Origin: JAVBLK01 sp031553565 | Lineage (GTDB): Bacteria > Bacillota > Clostridia > Christensenellales > DUVY01 | DNA: 34,513 nt | Direction: 5' to 3' | Assembly: GCA_031553565.1 (NCBI GenBank) | Contig: JAVBLK010000039.1 | Location: 1-34,513, forward strand | Program-made: the position numbers and the translations under genes | Shown here: piece after piece, positions 1-7,684 of the stretch | How the letters are laid out: every line of letters starts with the position of its first letter | How positions within the stretch are numbered: position 1 is the stretch's first letter | Notes under the pieces: generated by a model | What the model was told of the DNA's origin: nothing | The model's database searches: none | What the model saw: the letters and a program-made list of their open reading frames with translations, nothing else

Positions 1-184
1 TTATTATTATTTTTATGACGAAAACTCCATTGAATAAGCCTTTTCGGCTGCTTTCGGCATCTTTTAGCTTTAGCTTATAAATTCCCGCCTTGTCAATGCC
101 CCGGCATTGCCTGCGGCGGCAATTTAAAATCTGTATCAAAATCTGTCCGAAATCAACTCGAGTATTTATTCATTGTTTCCTTAA
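1..184. repeat. Left copy of ~185-bp inverted repeat R1
   Basis: This block reads, with scattered mismatches, as the reverse complement of 28496-28680. The two copies enclose the whole GH3/lipoprotein/two-component cluster. The inner edge (about 163-184) ends TTCATTGTTTCCTTAA, a terminal sequence shared with the other short elements of this window. Centrally (79-126) there is a hairpin with arms AATTCCCGCC and GGCGGCAATT around CAATGC-CCCG-GCATTG; on the minus strand it could terminate the operon that ends at 201. No gene is visible. Whether the repeat continues left of base 1 cannot be seen. Confidence 0.9.
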
Positions 185-200
185 CTCTTTGCCCCGCGCC

Positions 201-890
201 TTATCCCTCTACCTGTATCTCGGCTTTATTTGCGTCCCATAATGAACTCCAGGTAAGCGCGGAACCGGACTTGACCTTGATGCAATCGATGCCGGGGCCG
301 ACGGATTCTACGTTGGTATCCTTGATCCCCAGAGAATTCTGTTTGATGGTGAGTTCGATCTTATTCGCGCCCTGCACCAAGTCGAATTCCGCCGACACTT
401 CGTAATCTTTGAACGGCTCGCCGTAAACTATATTCAGTCCCACCAGTTTTTTGCCCCTGACGGAAATTTCAGAATACGCAAGCTCGGTGCCGTTTACCTT
501 TATCGTCATTACTGACGGATCGATTTTCATAGTGCCGTATTCCGAACCCATGCGCAGTTTCATAGTATTCCCTGCCGAGGCCTTATCAGCGGTGAAATCA
601 AAGGTAAGAGTCGTGCCGGGGGTCGTGAAAAACCCTACGAAATAGCTGTTGCTGATCGAATTCAGCACCGATGCGTTCTCGCGGACGGACTTGGTATTCT
701 GGCCCTGGATCATCCCGCATTCGCTCGCTTCGTTGGAATAGCCGTGTCCCGACAGCCCGGCAAGGTTGATCCCCTCCGCCTCGAAAACAACTTCGCCTGC
801 CGCGGGTCCCGCATTATTGCCGCACGCGGCCGCGCATACTGCGACAAGCAGCACAAGCGCAAGCAAAAATGCAAATTTTCTCTTTTTCAT
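201..890 (-). CDS. Secreted lipoprotein with CBM-like module
   Basis: A 229-residue lipoprotein. Residues 1-22 form a signal peptide ending AAAC, with Cys23 as the lipidated residue. The rest (about 34-227) is one predicted beta-rich module that starts VVFEAEGINLAGL. It resembles the last ~190 residues of the lipoprotein at 16269-18269: both share a FEAE start, a YF(V/I)G motif, a TF(D/N)FT strand, a KxRxxSE motif and an ending GPxxDCIK. The FEAE opening and layout recall carbohydrate-binding modules of the CBM6/35 group; that assignment is inference. ATG at 890 is preceded by GAGGAG, which lies inside the last codons of the GH3 gene upstream (stop at 895-897), so translation is probably coupled. 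It is the last gene of the unit starting at 10627. Confidence 0.85.
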   Translation of the reverse strand: MKKRKFAFLLALVLLVAVCAAACGNNAGPAAGEVVFEAEGINLAGLSGHGYSNEASECGMIQGQNTKSVRENASVLNSISNSYFVGFFTTPGTTLTFDFTADKASAGNTMKLRMGSEYGTMKIDPSVMTIKVNGTELAYSEISVRGKKLVGLNIVYGEPFKDYEVSAEFDLVQGANKIELTIKQNSLGIKDTNVESVGPGIDCIKVKSGSALTWSSLWDANKAEIQVEG

Positions 891-894
891 GTTT

Positions 895-3800
895 TTACTC
901 CTCTAAAATATTATTTTTCTTTGTAACAAGTATTATTACCGCAGCCGCCAGCAGCACCGCCGCAAAAGCTGCCGGCGCGGCACTACCGCTGCAGCCGTTC
1001 CCCGCGCCTGTGATAGGAGCGGCGATATCCCCCTCCGTCTCCCCGGTGTATATGTCCTCTACGTTGAAGGTTATCGTCGCTTCGGCGACCGTATAGCCGT
1101 CTGCCTGGGCCGCGACCGTGAACGTCTGCGCACCGGTCTCGTCCGGCGTCCCGAAAAGAGTGCCGTCCGCAAGCAACTGCATCCCGGACGGGAGCTCGTT
1201 GCCGCTGGCGTCCTTAAGCCTGAAGTAAACCTTGGCATCAGCCCCGTCGTTAGCCGCGGCGGAAAGCTTGAACGAATATTGCTTGTCGACGATAAGCTGC
1301 CCGAAATCGACGTCGGAGAATACGATCCCGCGTACGTTTACAGTATAGACCGCTTCCTTAGGCGCCGCCATATCGGCCTGCGCTACAACTGTAAATTTGT
1401 GCCCAGTATACGCGCGGGCGGCGGTTCCGGAAATGACCCCGGAAGATGACATAGTCAACCCTTCCGGCAGCTTCGAGCCTGCCTTTATAGTATACCTGAT
1501 CCCCGCGTTATCCGTTCCCGTAGCGGTGCCGATATTTATCGCGACGGTCTCGCCGACTGATATATCGGCTATCGGGACGGCGGTATAATTTATTTTGAAA
1601 GCCTTGACCGTGACGATAAAATCAAGGTATGCCGGCTCCCTGCCGTCGGCAGCCGCCTTTATTGTAAAGAAATATGTTCCCGGGCCGGCGGTCGTTACGC
1701 CGCTTATAACGCCGTCTTTAAGCTGAAGCCCTTCCGGCAGCTCGCTGTCGGCGGTAAGCGAATACGCTATGCCTGCGCTCAGTTTCCCGTCATTGCCGAA
1801 CGCGACGGCGCTCTCTATGCTCTTGGTAAAGGCGTGCCCGTAGGGAATAATGCCCAGGTCGTCGTCCTCATAGATTATCGTGTCGGGAAGGCCTGCCAGC
1901 GCGTACACCTTAAGCTTATAGTTCTTTACCTTGGGCTTGCACGGATACAGAACCTTTGCGGCTGTTTTTTCGCCCGCGGCGATACTGAATTCATATTCGC
2001 CCGCGGCGGACGGCGCGCCGGTAATTATCCCGTCCGCTGACATTGACATCCCGGCGGGCAGCGCGCTGGCCGCCGTCAGCGAATATTTTATGCTTTCGCT
2101 GCCGTACAGCCCGCTCGACGCAGTATTTGCCTTTAAGGTATTATCCACGCCCTCGACCGCGTAAAGGGTATTGACGCCGCCGTAGTCAATATAATCCAGC
2201 GCATCGCCGCCGTAGCCGTTGACCACGTTGGAGTTTGCCATAACATACAAAATGTTCTTGGCACCCCTGCGGATAGCCGCGCCCTGCGTCGCGGTAAGAC
2301 TTACGGCGTCGTATTTAGGCGCGTTATTGCCGAACACCATCATAAGGTCGGTGCCCGCGCGCAAACAGACGTCCACGTTGCGGGTGACAAGATCGGTTAT
2401 AACAAAGCCCTGAAAGCCCCACTCGTTTCTTAAGAGGCCTGTCATAAGCCCCCACGATTCCGCGCAAGTGGTATTGCCGATGCTGTTGACGCCCGCCATG
2501 ATAGCGTTCGCCCCGCCTTCCTTTACGGCGATCTCAAACGCCTTGGCATATACCTCGCGCAACGCCTGCTCCGAAAGCCACGTCTGCACGTTATCGCGCG
2601 AAGTTTCCTGGTCGTTTACAACAAAGTGCTTTAAGGTGTGATATGTTCCCTTTGTCGCCGCGCCCTTTATCACAGGCGCGGCCATTTTGCCTGAAAGAAG
2701 GCCGTCCTCGGAATAGTACTCAAAGTTACGGCCGCCGAACGGCGAACGGTGGATATCGAGGCCTATACCGTATGTTCCGCCGACCTGGCCTGCCGATAAC
2801 CCGGCGTTCCCGAACTGCACGCCCTGCTTGTACGCAAGCTCCGTATTAAACGTCTGCGCCACTAACGTATTTGTGACCCACTGGATATCGTGAGAATTGC
2901 GGCGGCCGAGCGGGCCGTCCCATTCGGCCGAGCGCGCCTTGTCTATCGACGGGATCGCCTCGGTGTGGCTGAAGCCCTGCCCGATAAGGTCCGCCATCTC
3001 CTTATATGTAAGCTGGTCGAGCAGTTTATCCCACATCGGGTCGCTGTAGTCGCGGCCGATAAGGTGCCACAGCTTGACAACGTTCGTTTCCGAAGTGCCT
3101 GCCGTCGCCGCATGCGTGGGCGCGACGTCTGTGTACCACGGCTTGCCGGCGTCGAACGCCGGGGTTACCTGCTGTTTATTCGCAGTCTGCACAACGTTTT
3201 TCTTGTCTGCCGCAGGCGAGACCTTAAAGTTATTGCCGCGCGTCGCGTATTCGCGCACGCCCATAAACGTACCGGCGTTTACCTTTCCCGCGCCGCTGAC
3301 ATCGTCGAACAGATTGCCGACGGCCGCGCCGGTCTCGGTATCGGTTTCATAACGGAAGCCCCCGGCCACCGTATATGAATTTGTCATGGCGGGAGCCAGC
3401 TTTGCCGCCTCGTGCGCGTTCTTTGCCGCAACGATATTATAGCTGCCGGCCTCCAGCTCGTAGCCCCTAAAGCCGTTCCCGTTCGCGTCGCTCCAGTCAT
3501 ATGAGTACATGTCGGACGCCTTGGTCGTAAAGGTAAGTGTCTCGGATCCGCCTGGGGCGAGAAGCCCGGTCTTTTTGAAATCGCCCAGCACAACGTGCGC
3601 CTTGGAAATGCCGTCCGCGTAGTAGGGGGTATTATAATACAGCTGAACAACTTCCTTCCCTGCGGCGGTACCGGCGTTCGTCACCTTGACCTTAGTCGTA
3701 ACCGTGCCGTCCTTTTCAAGGCTTGTGCCTGCGGCAGTAGTTTCGCCCTCGCCCTTTAAAACTTCCCATGTAAAATCGGTGTAGCTGAGGCCGTATCCGA

Positions 3801-4983
3801 ACGGATACATGACCTCGGCATCGTACCACGCGTTGCCGGCCACGTTGTCGCCGCCTTCGGTAATGTATTTCGTTTCATAATAGCGGTAGCCCATATAAAT
3901 GTCCTCGTCGTAATGGACAAATTCGATGCCGCTCTTGTTCCCGCCCGCGCTGCCGTTGAAGCTGAAATTCTGCAGTACGGGATTGTTCTTGAAGTTGACC
4001 GCCCAGGTATCGGCAAGGCGCCCCGAAGGGTTTACCGTACCGTCCAAAAGATCTGGTATCGCCAGCGCGCCGGACGAACCGGGAAAGGCGATGTGAAGCG
4101 CCGCTTTCAGCCGGCTCATCTTCTCTGCCGCCGCCGCCGCGTCTGCGGTATAATTGTTGTCGGTATACAGGTAATGGCCCGGATCGTTTAAGAAGCCCAG
4201 CTCCAGCGGGTTTGCCGAGTTCACCATGATGATGACGTTCTCGAAGCTGTTCATTACGTTCTGCAGCAGCGCGACTTCGTTTGCATCAAGCTGCAAATAG
4301 TGCGAGTCCCATGACCTGGCGCTGTCGAGTTTGTTGCTGTTCTCCAGCGCGTTCCAGTTCTTAAGGCTGGTCGCGGGCAGGTCGCTGCCCTCGGCGCCGT
4401 AACGGCTCAGCACAACTATCGCCGCGGCGTTATAATCTGCGTAGCTTGCCTTTACCTCGGCTGTATATTTATTGTAGGGCGTCTCCCATGTCGGCAGCCC
4501 CGGCCTGTAATTATCCAGCGAGCCGTGCCGGTCGTTTTCCAAACGGAAATTACCCGACTTTGAGGTGTCGTTATAGAACGCCCGAAGAGTCGGGTTTAAC
4601 TCGAAAGTAGCGTTTTGTGAAAACGCAGTATATAGGTCGCCGAACCCGTAATACGCGTCGCTGGACCCGTAGCCGCGGTCGGTGATCTGTACGGAATGCT
4701 TGCCGAAAACGCTTATTTTAACCTTTTCTCCGCCCTGCTTCCTTAAGGGGAGCAGGCCGTCATTCTTCAGCAAAACCATACCTTCTGACGCGATCTCGCG
4801 GTTCAGCGCCAAGCTGGTATTGACGACGTCGGCATCCTGTGTATAGTATCTGTATTCATTTGCGGCAAAGGTATTTTTATCGCGGGCAAGCGGCGCCGCC
4901 ATCGTAAAACAAAGGACGGCGCACAGCAAAAATGCCGTTATCCTTGTTTTGGATGCGCGCCCAAAGGATTCTTTATAATTCAT
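895..4983 (-). CDS. Surface GH3 glycoside hydrolase, permuted domains, Ig-like repeats, C-terminal anchor
   Basis: A 1362-residue exported GH3 enzyme (beta-glucosidase/beta-xylosidase family; substrate not predictable). Order: signal peptide about 1-41; GH3 C-terminal alpha/beta domain about 58-400 with SEGMVLLKN and the RYGAEGSDLP motif, whose Glu198 is the likely acid/base; FGYGLSY near 394; Fn3-like domain about 421-527; TIM barrel about 636-905 with EWDGPLG, HRSPFGGRNFEYYSED, KHFVVNDQE and nucleophile Asp864 in VITDL. The residue after the Asp is Leu, where most GH3s have Trp or Tyr. Four He_PIG/Ig-like repeats (about 940-1310, each with LPxGxxxxxDGxIxGxP) follow, then a membrane anchor about 1333-1355 with a KK tail. 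Usual GH3 enzymes have the barrel first. ATG at 4983 has AAGGAGAG upstream. A small GC hairpin (5004-5018) lies in the 91-bp leader after the preceding lipoprotein gene. Confidence 0.95.
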   Translation of the reverse strand: MNYKESFGRASKTRITAFLLCAVLCFTMAAPLARDKNTFAANEYRYYTQDADVVNTSLALNREIASEGMVLLKNDGLLPLRKQGGEKVKISVFGKHSVQITDRGYGSSDAYYGFGDLYTAFSQNATFELNPTLRAFYNDTSKSGNFRLENDRHGSLDNYRPGLPTWETPYNKYTAEVKASYADYNAAAIVVLSRYGAEGSDLPATSLKNWNALENSNKLDSARSWDSHYLQLDANEVALLQNVMNSFENVIIMVNSANPLELGFLNDPGHYLYTDNNYTADAAAAAEKMSRLKAALHIAFPGSSGALAIPDLLDGTVNPSGRLADTWAVNFKNNPVLQNFSFNGSAGGNKSGIEFVHYDEDIYMGYRYYETKYITEGGDNVAGNAWYDAEVMYPFGYGLSYTDFTWEVLKGEGETTAAGTSLEKDGTVTTKVKVTNAGTAAGKEVVQLYYNTPYYADGISKAHVVLGDFKKTGLLAPGGSETLTFTTKASDMYSYDWSDANGNGFRGYELEAGSYNIVAAKNAHEAAKLAPAMTNSYTVAGGFRYETDTETGAAVGNLFDDVSGAGKVNAGTFMGVREYATRGNNFKVSPAADKKNVVQTANKQQVTPAFDAGKPWYTDVAPTHAATAGTSETNVVKLWHLIGRDYSDPMWDKLLDQLTYKEMADLIGQGFSHTEAIPSIDKARSAEWDGPLGRRNSHDIQWVTNTLVAQTFNTELAYKQGVQFGNAGLSAGQVGGTYGIGLDIHRSPFGGRNFEYYSEDGLLSGKMAAPVIKGAATKGTYHTLKHFVVNDQETSRDNVQTWLSEQALREVYAKAFEIAVKEGGANAIMAGVNSIGNTTCAESWGLMTGLLRNEWGFQGFVITDLVTRNVDVCLRAGTDLMMVFGNNAPKYDAVSLTATQGAAIRRGAKNILYVMANSNVVNGYGGDALDYIDYGGVNTLYAVEGVDNTLKANTASSGLYGSESIKYSLTAASALPAGMSMSADGIITGAPSAAGEYEFSIAAGEKTAAKVLYPCKPKVKNYKLKVYALAGLPDTIIYEDDDLGIIPYGHAFTKSIESAVAFGNDGKLSAGIAYSLTADSELPEGLQLKDGVISGVTTAGPGTYFFTIKAAADGREPAYLDFIVTVKAFKINYTAVPIADISVGETVAINIGTATGTDNAGIRYTIKAGSKLPEGLTMSSSGVISGTAARAYTGHKFTVVAQADMAAPKEAVYTVNVRGIVFSDVDFGQLIVDKQYSFKLSAAANDGADAKVYFRLKDASGNELPSGMQLLADGTLFGTPDETGAQTFTVAAQADGYTVAEATITFNVEDIYTGETEGDIAAPITGAGNGCSGSAAPAAFAAVLLAAAVIILVTKKNNILEE

Positions 4984-5074
4984 TCGGTTTTCTCTCCTTT
5001 ATTGCGGGGCAGCCCCGCCGGGCAAAAGCCGTCCGGGTGATCCCACGTTTTTCCTGTTCCTGATCCGGCCCCGG

Positions 5075-6544
5075 TCAGGATCTTTTAATCACGCTGGTGC
5101 CGATCTCGGAAATTCCGCTGTCCTGGTAAATCGTGCTTGCTGCAGCTTTTACCTGCGCCGCGACATAATATCCCTGCGTCGGGCTGTAGCTTGCCCCCAC
5201 CGCCGCCGCGATCAACGCATAGAAAACGTCGTTTTTGACACGGTCGAAGTAGTAGTCGCCCGGCGTCGAGCCGATGCTGATCGACAAGGCGTTGTCCATC
5301 GTCCTTATAACGGCCGCGCCGCCCTGTACGGTCTGGAGCATCTTAAACATTCCGACATGATCCTCTTTCGCAGCGTCCGTCGACGTATAGAGATAAAAGA
5401 TCACGTAGTCCGCGCCCTCTGTAAATACGGTTTTCCTGCCGCCGGTACCGTCCTTCTGACGGTCAAACTCGACAATCATATCGCTGTAGCCGGACGTCTT
5501 TTTTGTAAACATCTGGTTTGTGTCGTTCTTCGGCGTTTCAAGCTGTATAAAATCAGAGAAGACAGCCGTAACGGTAATGTTCTCAGTCACCTTAAACGTG
5601 TAAACACTGCTTGTAGAAACGCCGGCGCCGTTGACCTCCCAATACGCAAAGCCTTTTTCTGCGGGTATATCAGCGGTGACGGTGACGCTTGCGTTCGCCC
5701 AGATCTCGGCGGCCGAGAGCGTTTCATCCCCGTTTATATGGCCGTTAACAACCGTTACCACGTAGTAGTATTCAAACTTTGCATAGATCTTGCGCGACGC
5801 CGTAACGCTGAAAGTATACTCCGCTGCCTCGGAAATTTTGACCTGCGCCTTATTTTCGTCTATGTAATACCAGTAAGCGAATTTCTGCCCTGCGGGCGCG
5901 TCGCCGGAAAGGATCGTACATTCGCCGCCCATATCGATACGCATGCTTCTGGCCGCGCCTTCGGGACTGCCGGGCAAAAATACCTGGCCGCCGTCTACCG
6001 ATATAAGGCATACCTCGTCAAAGACCGCCGTCGCGGCAGTATCCGCCGTAAGCGTAAAGGTATAAGGATTATCGTATATCTTGGCCCCGCTGCCGCTTAT
6101 CTGCCAGTATAAAAATGCCTTTGCGGCTGTGGACTTTGCGGCAATGCTGACGCTTTCGCCGCCGACTATCTGCGCCTCCATTTCGGCGGTGCCGTTTATC
6201 TTGCCGCCGTCTACCGTAAGCAGATAGGGCGTGCCGACAACGGCCGTAAGCTGAGTATTCCCGCTGACCGTAAAGGTGTACGGATTTTCGCGGGAAACCT
6301 CCTCCCCGCCCGCCGTCCATTTGGAAAAAGCTTTCCCTTCGGGAACGGTTGCCGTAACGGTGCATGTTTTATCTTTTTTGAATTCGCCGCCGCCCGTGCC
6401 GTTTTCGACGCTGACCGTGTATTTAACGGGCGGTTCCGGAAAAATTATCTTATCGCCGCAGCCTGCCGCAGTAAACATAAGCATAAATGCAAGCAAGCAG
6501 CATGCGCCCAGATTGAATGCTCTTTTATTATTCATTTTCTTCAC
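5075..6544 (-). CDS. Lipoprotein with InlB-type B-repeats and unknown C-terminal module
   Basis: A 489-residue lipoprotein with lipobox TAAGC (Cys29). About four B-repeat-like units (divergent InlB/Listeria-Bacteroides type) span residues 38-333, each following the pattern VxGGxxxG...TVTAxxPxGxxFxxW...NPYTFTVTxxxxxTAVF. The last ~155 residues form a module seen four times in this cluster, with QMFxKKxSGYSDMIVExDRQ near its start, then GADYxIFYLYTS, PGDYxFDRV and, at the end, YYVAAQV and DSGISEIG. I do not recognise this module; a ligand- or glycan-binding role is inferred only from context. The start is GTG at 6544 with GGGAGG four bases upstream; an ATG at 6535 is possible but poorly spaced. 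It lies 21 bp after the preceding lipoprotein gene, in the same unit. Confidence 0.88.
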   Translation of the reverse strand: MKKMNNKRAFNLGACCLLAFMLMFTAAGCGDKIIFPEPPVKYTVSVENGTGGGEFKKDKTCTVTATVPEGKAFSKWTAGGEEVSRENPYTFTVSGNTQLTAVVGTPYLLTVDGGKINGTAEMEAQIVGGESVSIAAKSTAAKAFLYWQISGSGAKIYDNPYTFTLTADTAATAVFDEVCLISVDGGQVFLPGSPEGAARSMRIDMGGECTILSGDAPAGQKFAYWYYIDENKAQVKISEAAEYTFSVTASRKIYAKFEYYYVVTVVNGHINGDETLSAAEIWANASVTVTADIPAEKGFAYWEVNGAGVSTSSVYTFKVTENITVTAVFSDFIQLETPKNDTNQMFTKKTSGYSDMIVEFDRQKDGTGGRKTVFTEGADYVIFYLYTSTDAAKEDHVGMFKMLQTVQGGAAVIRTMDNALSISIGSTPGDYYFDRVKNDVFYALIAAAVGASYSPTQGYYVAAQVKAAASTIYQDSGISEIGTSVIKRS

Positions 6545-6565
6545 TATGCCTCCCTGTTTTTTGCT

Positions 6566-7624
6566 TTAACTTCTCTTATCCGCTTCACGGAAATGCTCGT
6601 TGTTAAGCGGCGAAACTCCGCTGTCGGCAAAGAGCTGCGTTTGACCTTCCGTGCCCCACGCTGCCGGCTCGTCCTTTGCAATAAGCTGGGACGCAAAATA
6701 ATAGGTCGTGGCCGCCGAATAGCTTTCGCCTACTGCCGCCGAAAAAAACGGCACAAAGTCGCCGATCGAGATCCAGTCCCTGTAATAGTTGCCGGGCCCG
6801 CCGACGATCCCGCCGAATTCGTGCTGGCCGTCTAAAGTCATCAGTTTTCCGCCGGAGACATTGGCGTTCTGTACAAACTTAAACTTTGCGACGGGGTTTT
6901 TCGCATACAGAGAATCGAAAACATGTATCATAATATACTGTATGCGGCCGTCGAACTTGGTCAGGGGGCTGCCATGCGCATCGGTAAGCGCCGTGCCGTT
7001 CGCATCCTTGACACGGTCAAGCTCTATAATTACGTCGCCCCACGACGGCGTACTGGAAATCCGCACCAGCGTGCCGTAAGGCGTATCGAGGCGGACATCG
7101 TTGAATTGCGCGGCCAAGGACACGTTTTCCGTCACCTTGAAGGTATAAGGGTTGGCGGTCGAAACGATTGCGCCCATCGCCCCTTCGGCGTCAACTGCCG
7201 CCCAGCCGGAAAAACTTCTGTCAGATTCGGCGTTCACCACTTTAACGGTACAATCCGAACCCTTCAAATATCCGCCGTCGCCCACGCCGTTTTGGGTTTT
7301 TACTGTAAATACCTTTTCCCCGGCATAGCCGAAAGCATCGTTAAAAACGGCGACCAGCTCGGCGTCCCCGGTTACCTTGAATACGAATTCCGCGTTTGCG
7401 GAAGCGTCTTCCCCGTCAAGCATCCACTTTAAGAACTGCTTGCCATCGGGCACCTCTGCGGTCACCTTACAGTTATCGTTTTCATAGTAATAGCCGCCTC
7501 CCGTGCCGCCTGTCACACTGACGGTATAGATCGTCGCGGTCACGCCGCCATTGCCGCACCCGGCGGCAAACAGCATTGTAATGCACATAACGGCACCGAG
7601 AGCCGCAAGCATTATTTTTTTCAT
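6566..7624 (-). CDS. Lipoprotein with two B-repeats and divergent unknown module
   Basis: A 352-residue lipoprotein with signal peptide and lipobox AAGC (Cys23). Two InlB-like B-repeats cover about residues 32-178 (GGTGGGYYYENDNCKVTAEV; CTVKVVNAESDRSFSGW). The C-terminal ~170 residues are a divergent copy of the unknown module of the two larger lipoproteins: it keeps LDTP, IIELDRVKD, the GGPGNYYRD segment in place of PGDYxFDRV, YYFASQLIA and FADSGVSPL. It carries a short insertion (TALTDAHGSPLTKFDG) after the DR motif. The start is ATG at 7624 with AGGAGG six bases upstream; a TTG one codon earlier is less likely. It follows the GH3 gene by 60 bp and precedes the next lipoprotein by 21 bp, so all are probably one transcript. 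Confidence 0.87.
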   Translation of the reverse strand: MKKIMLAALGAVMCITMLFAAGCGNGGVTATIYTVSVTGGTGGGYYYENDNCKVTAEVPDGKQFLKWMLDGEDASANAEFVFKVTGDAELVAVFNDAFGYAGEKVFTVKTQNGVGDGGYLKGSDCTVKVVNAESDRSFSGWAAVDAEGAMGAIVSTANPYTFKVTENVSLAAQFNDVRLDTPYGTLVRISSTPSWGDVIIELDRVKDANGTALTDAHGSPLTKFDGRIQYIMIHVFDSLYAKNPVAKFKFVQNANVSGGKLMTLDGQHEFGGIVGGPGNYYRDWISIGDFVPFFSAAVGESYSAATTYYFASQLIAKDEPAAWGTEGQTQLFADSGVSPLNNEHFREADKRS

Positions 7625-7684
7625 CAACTGCCTCCTTGATTTTTTTTATGCCGGACTATTCATCGGTCTTAATATATCTCTCCG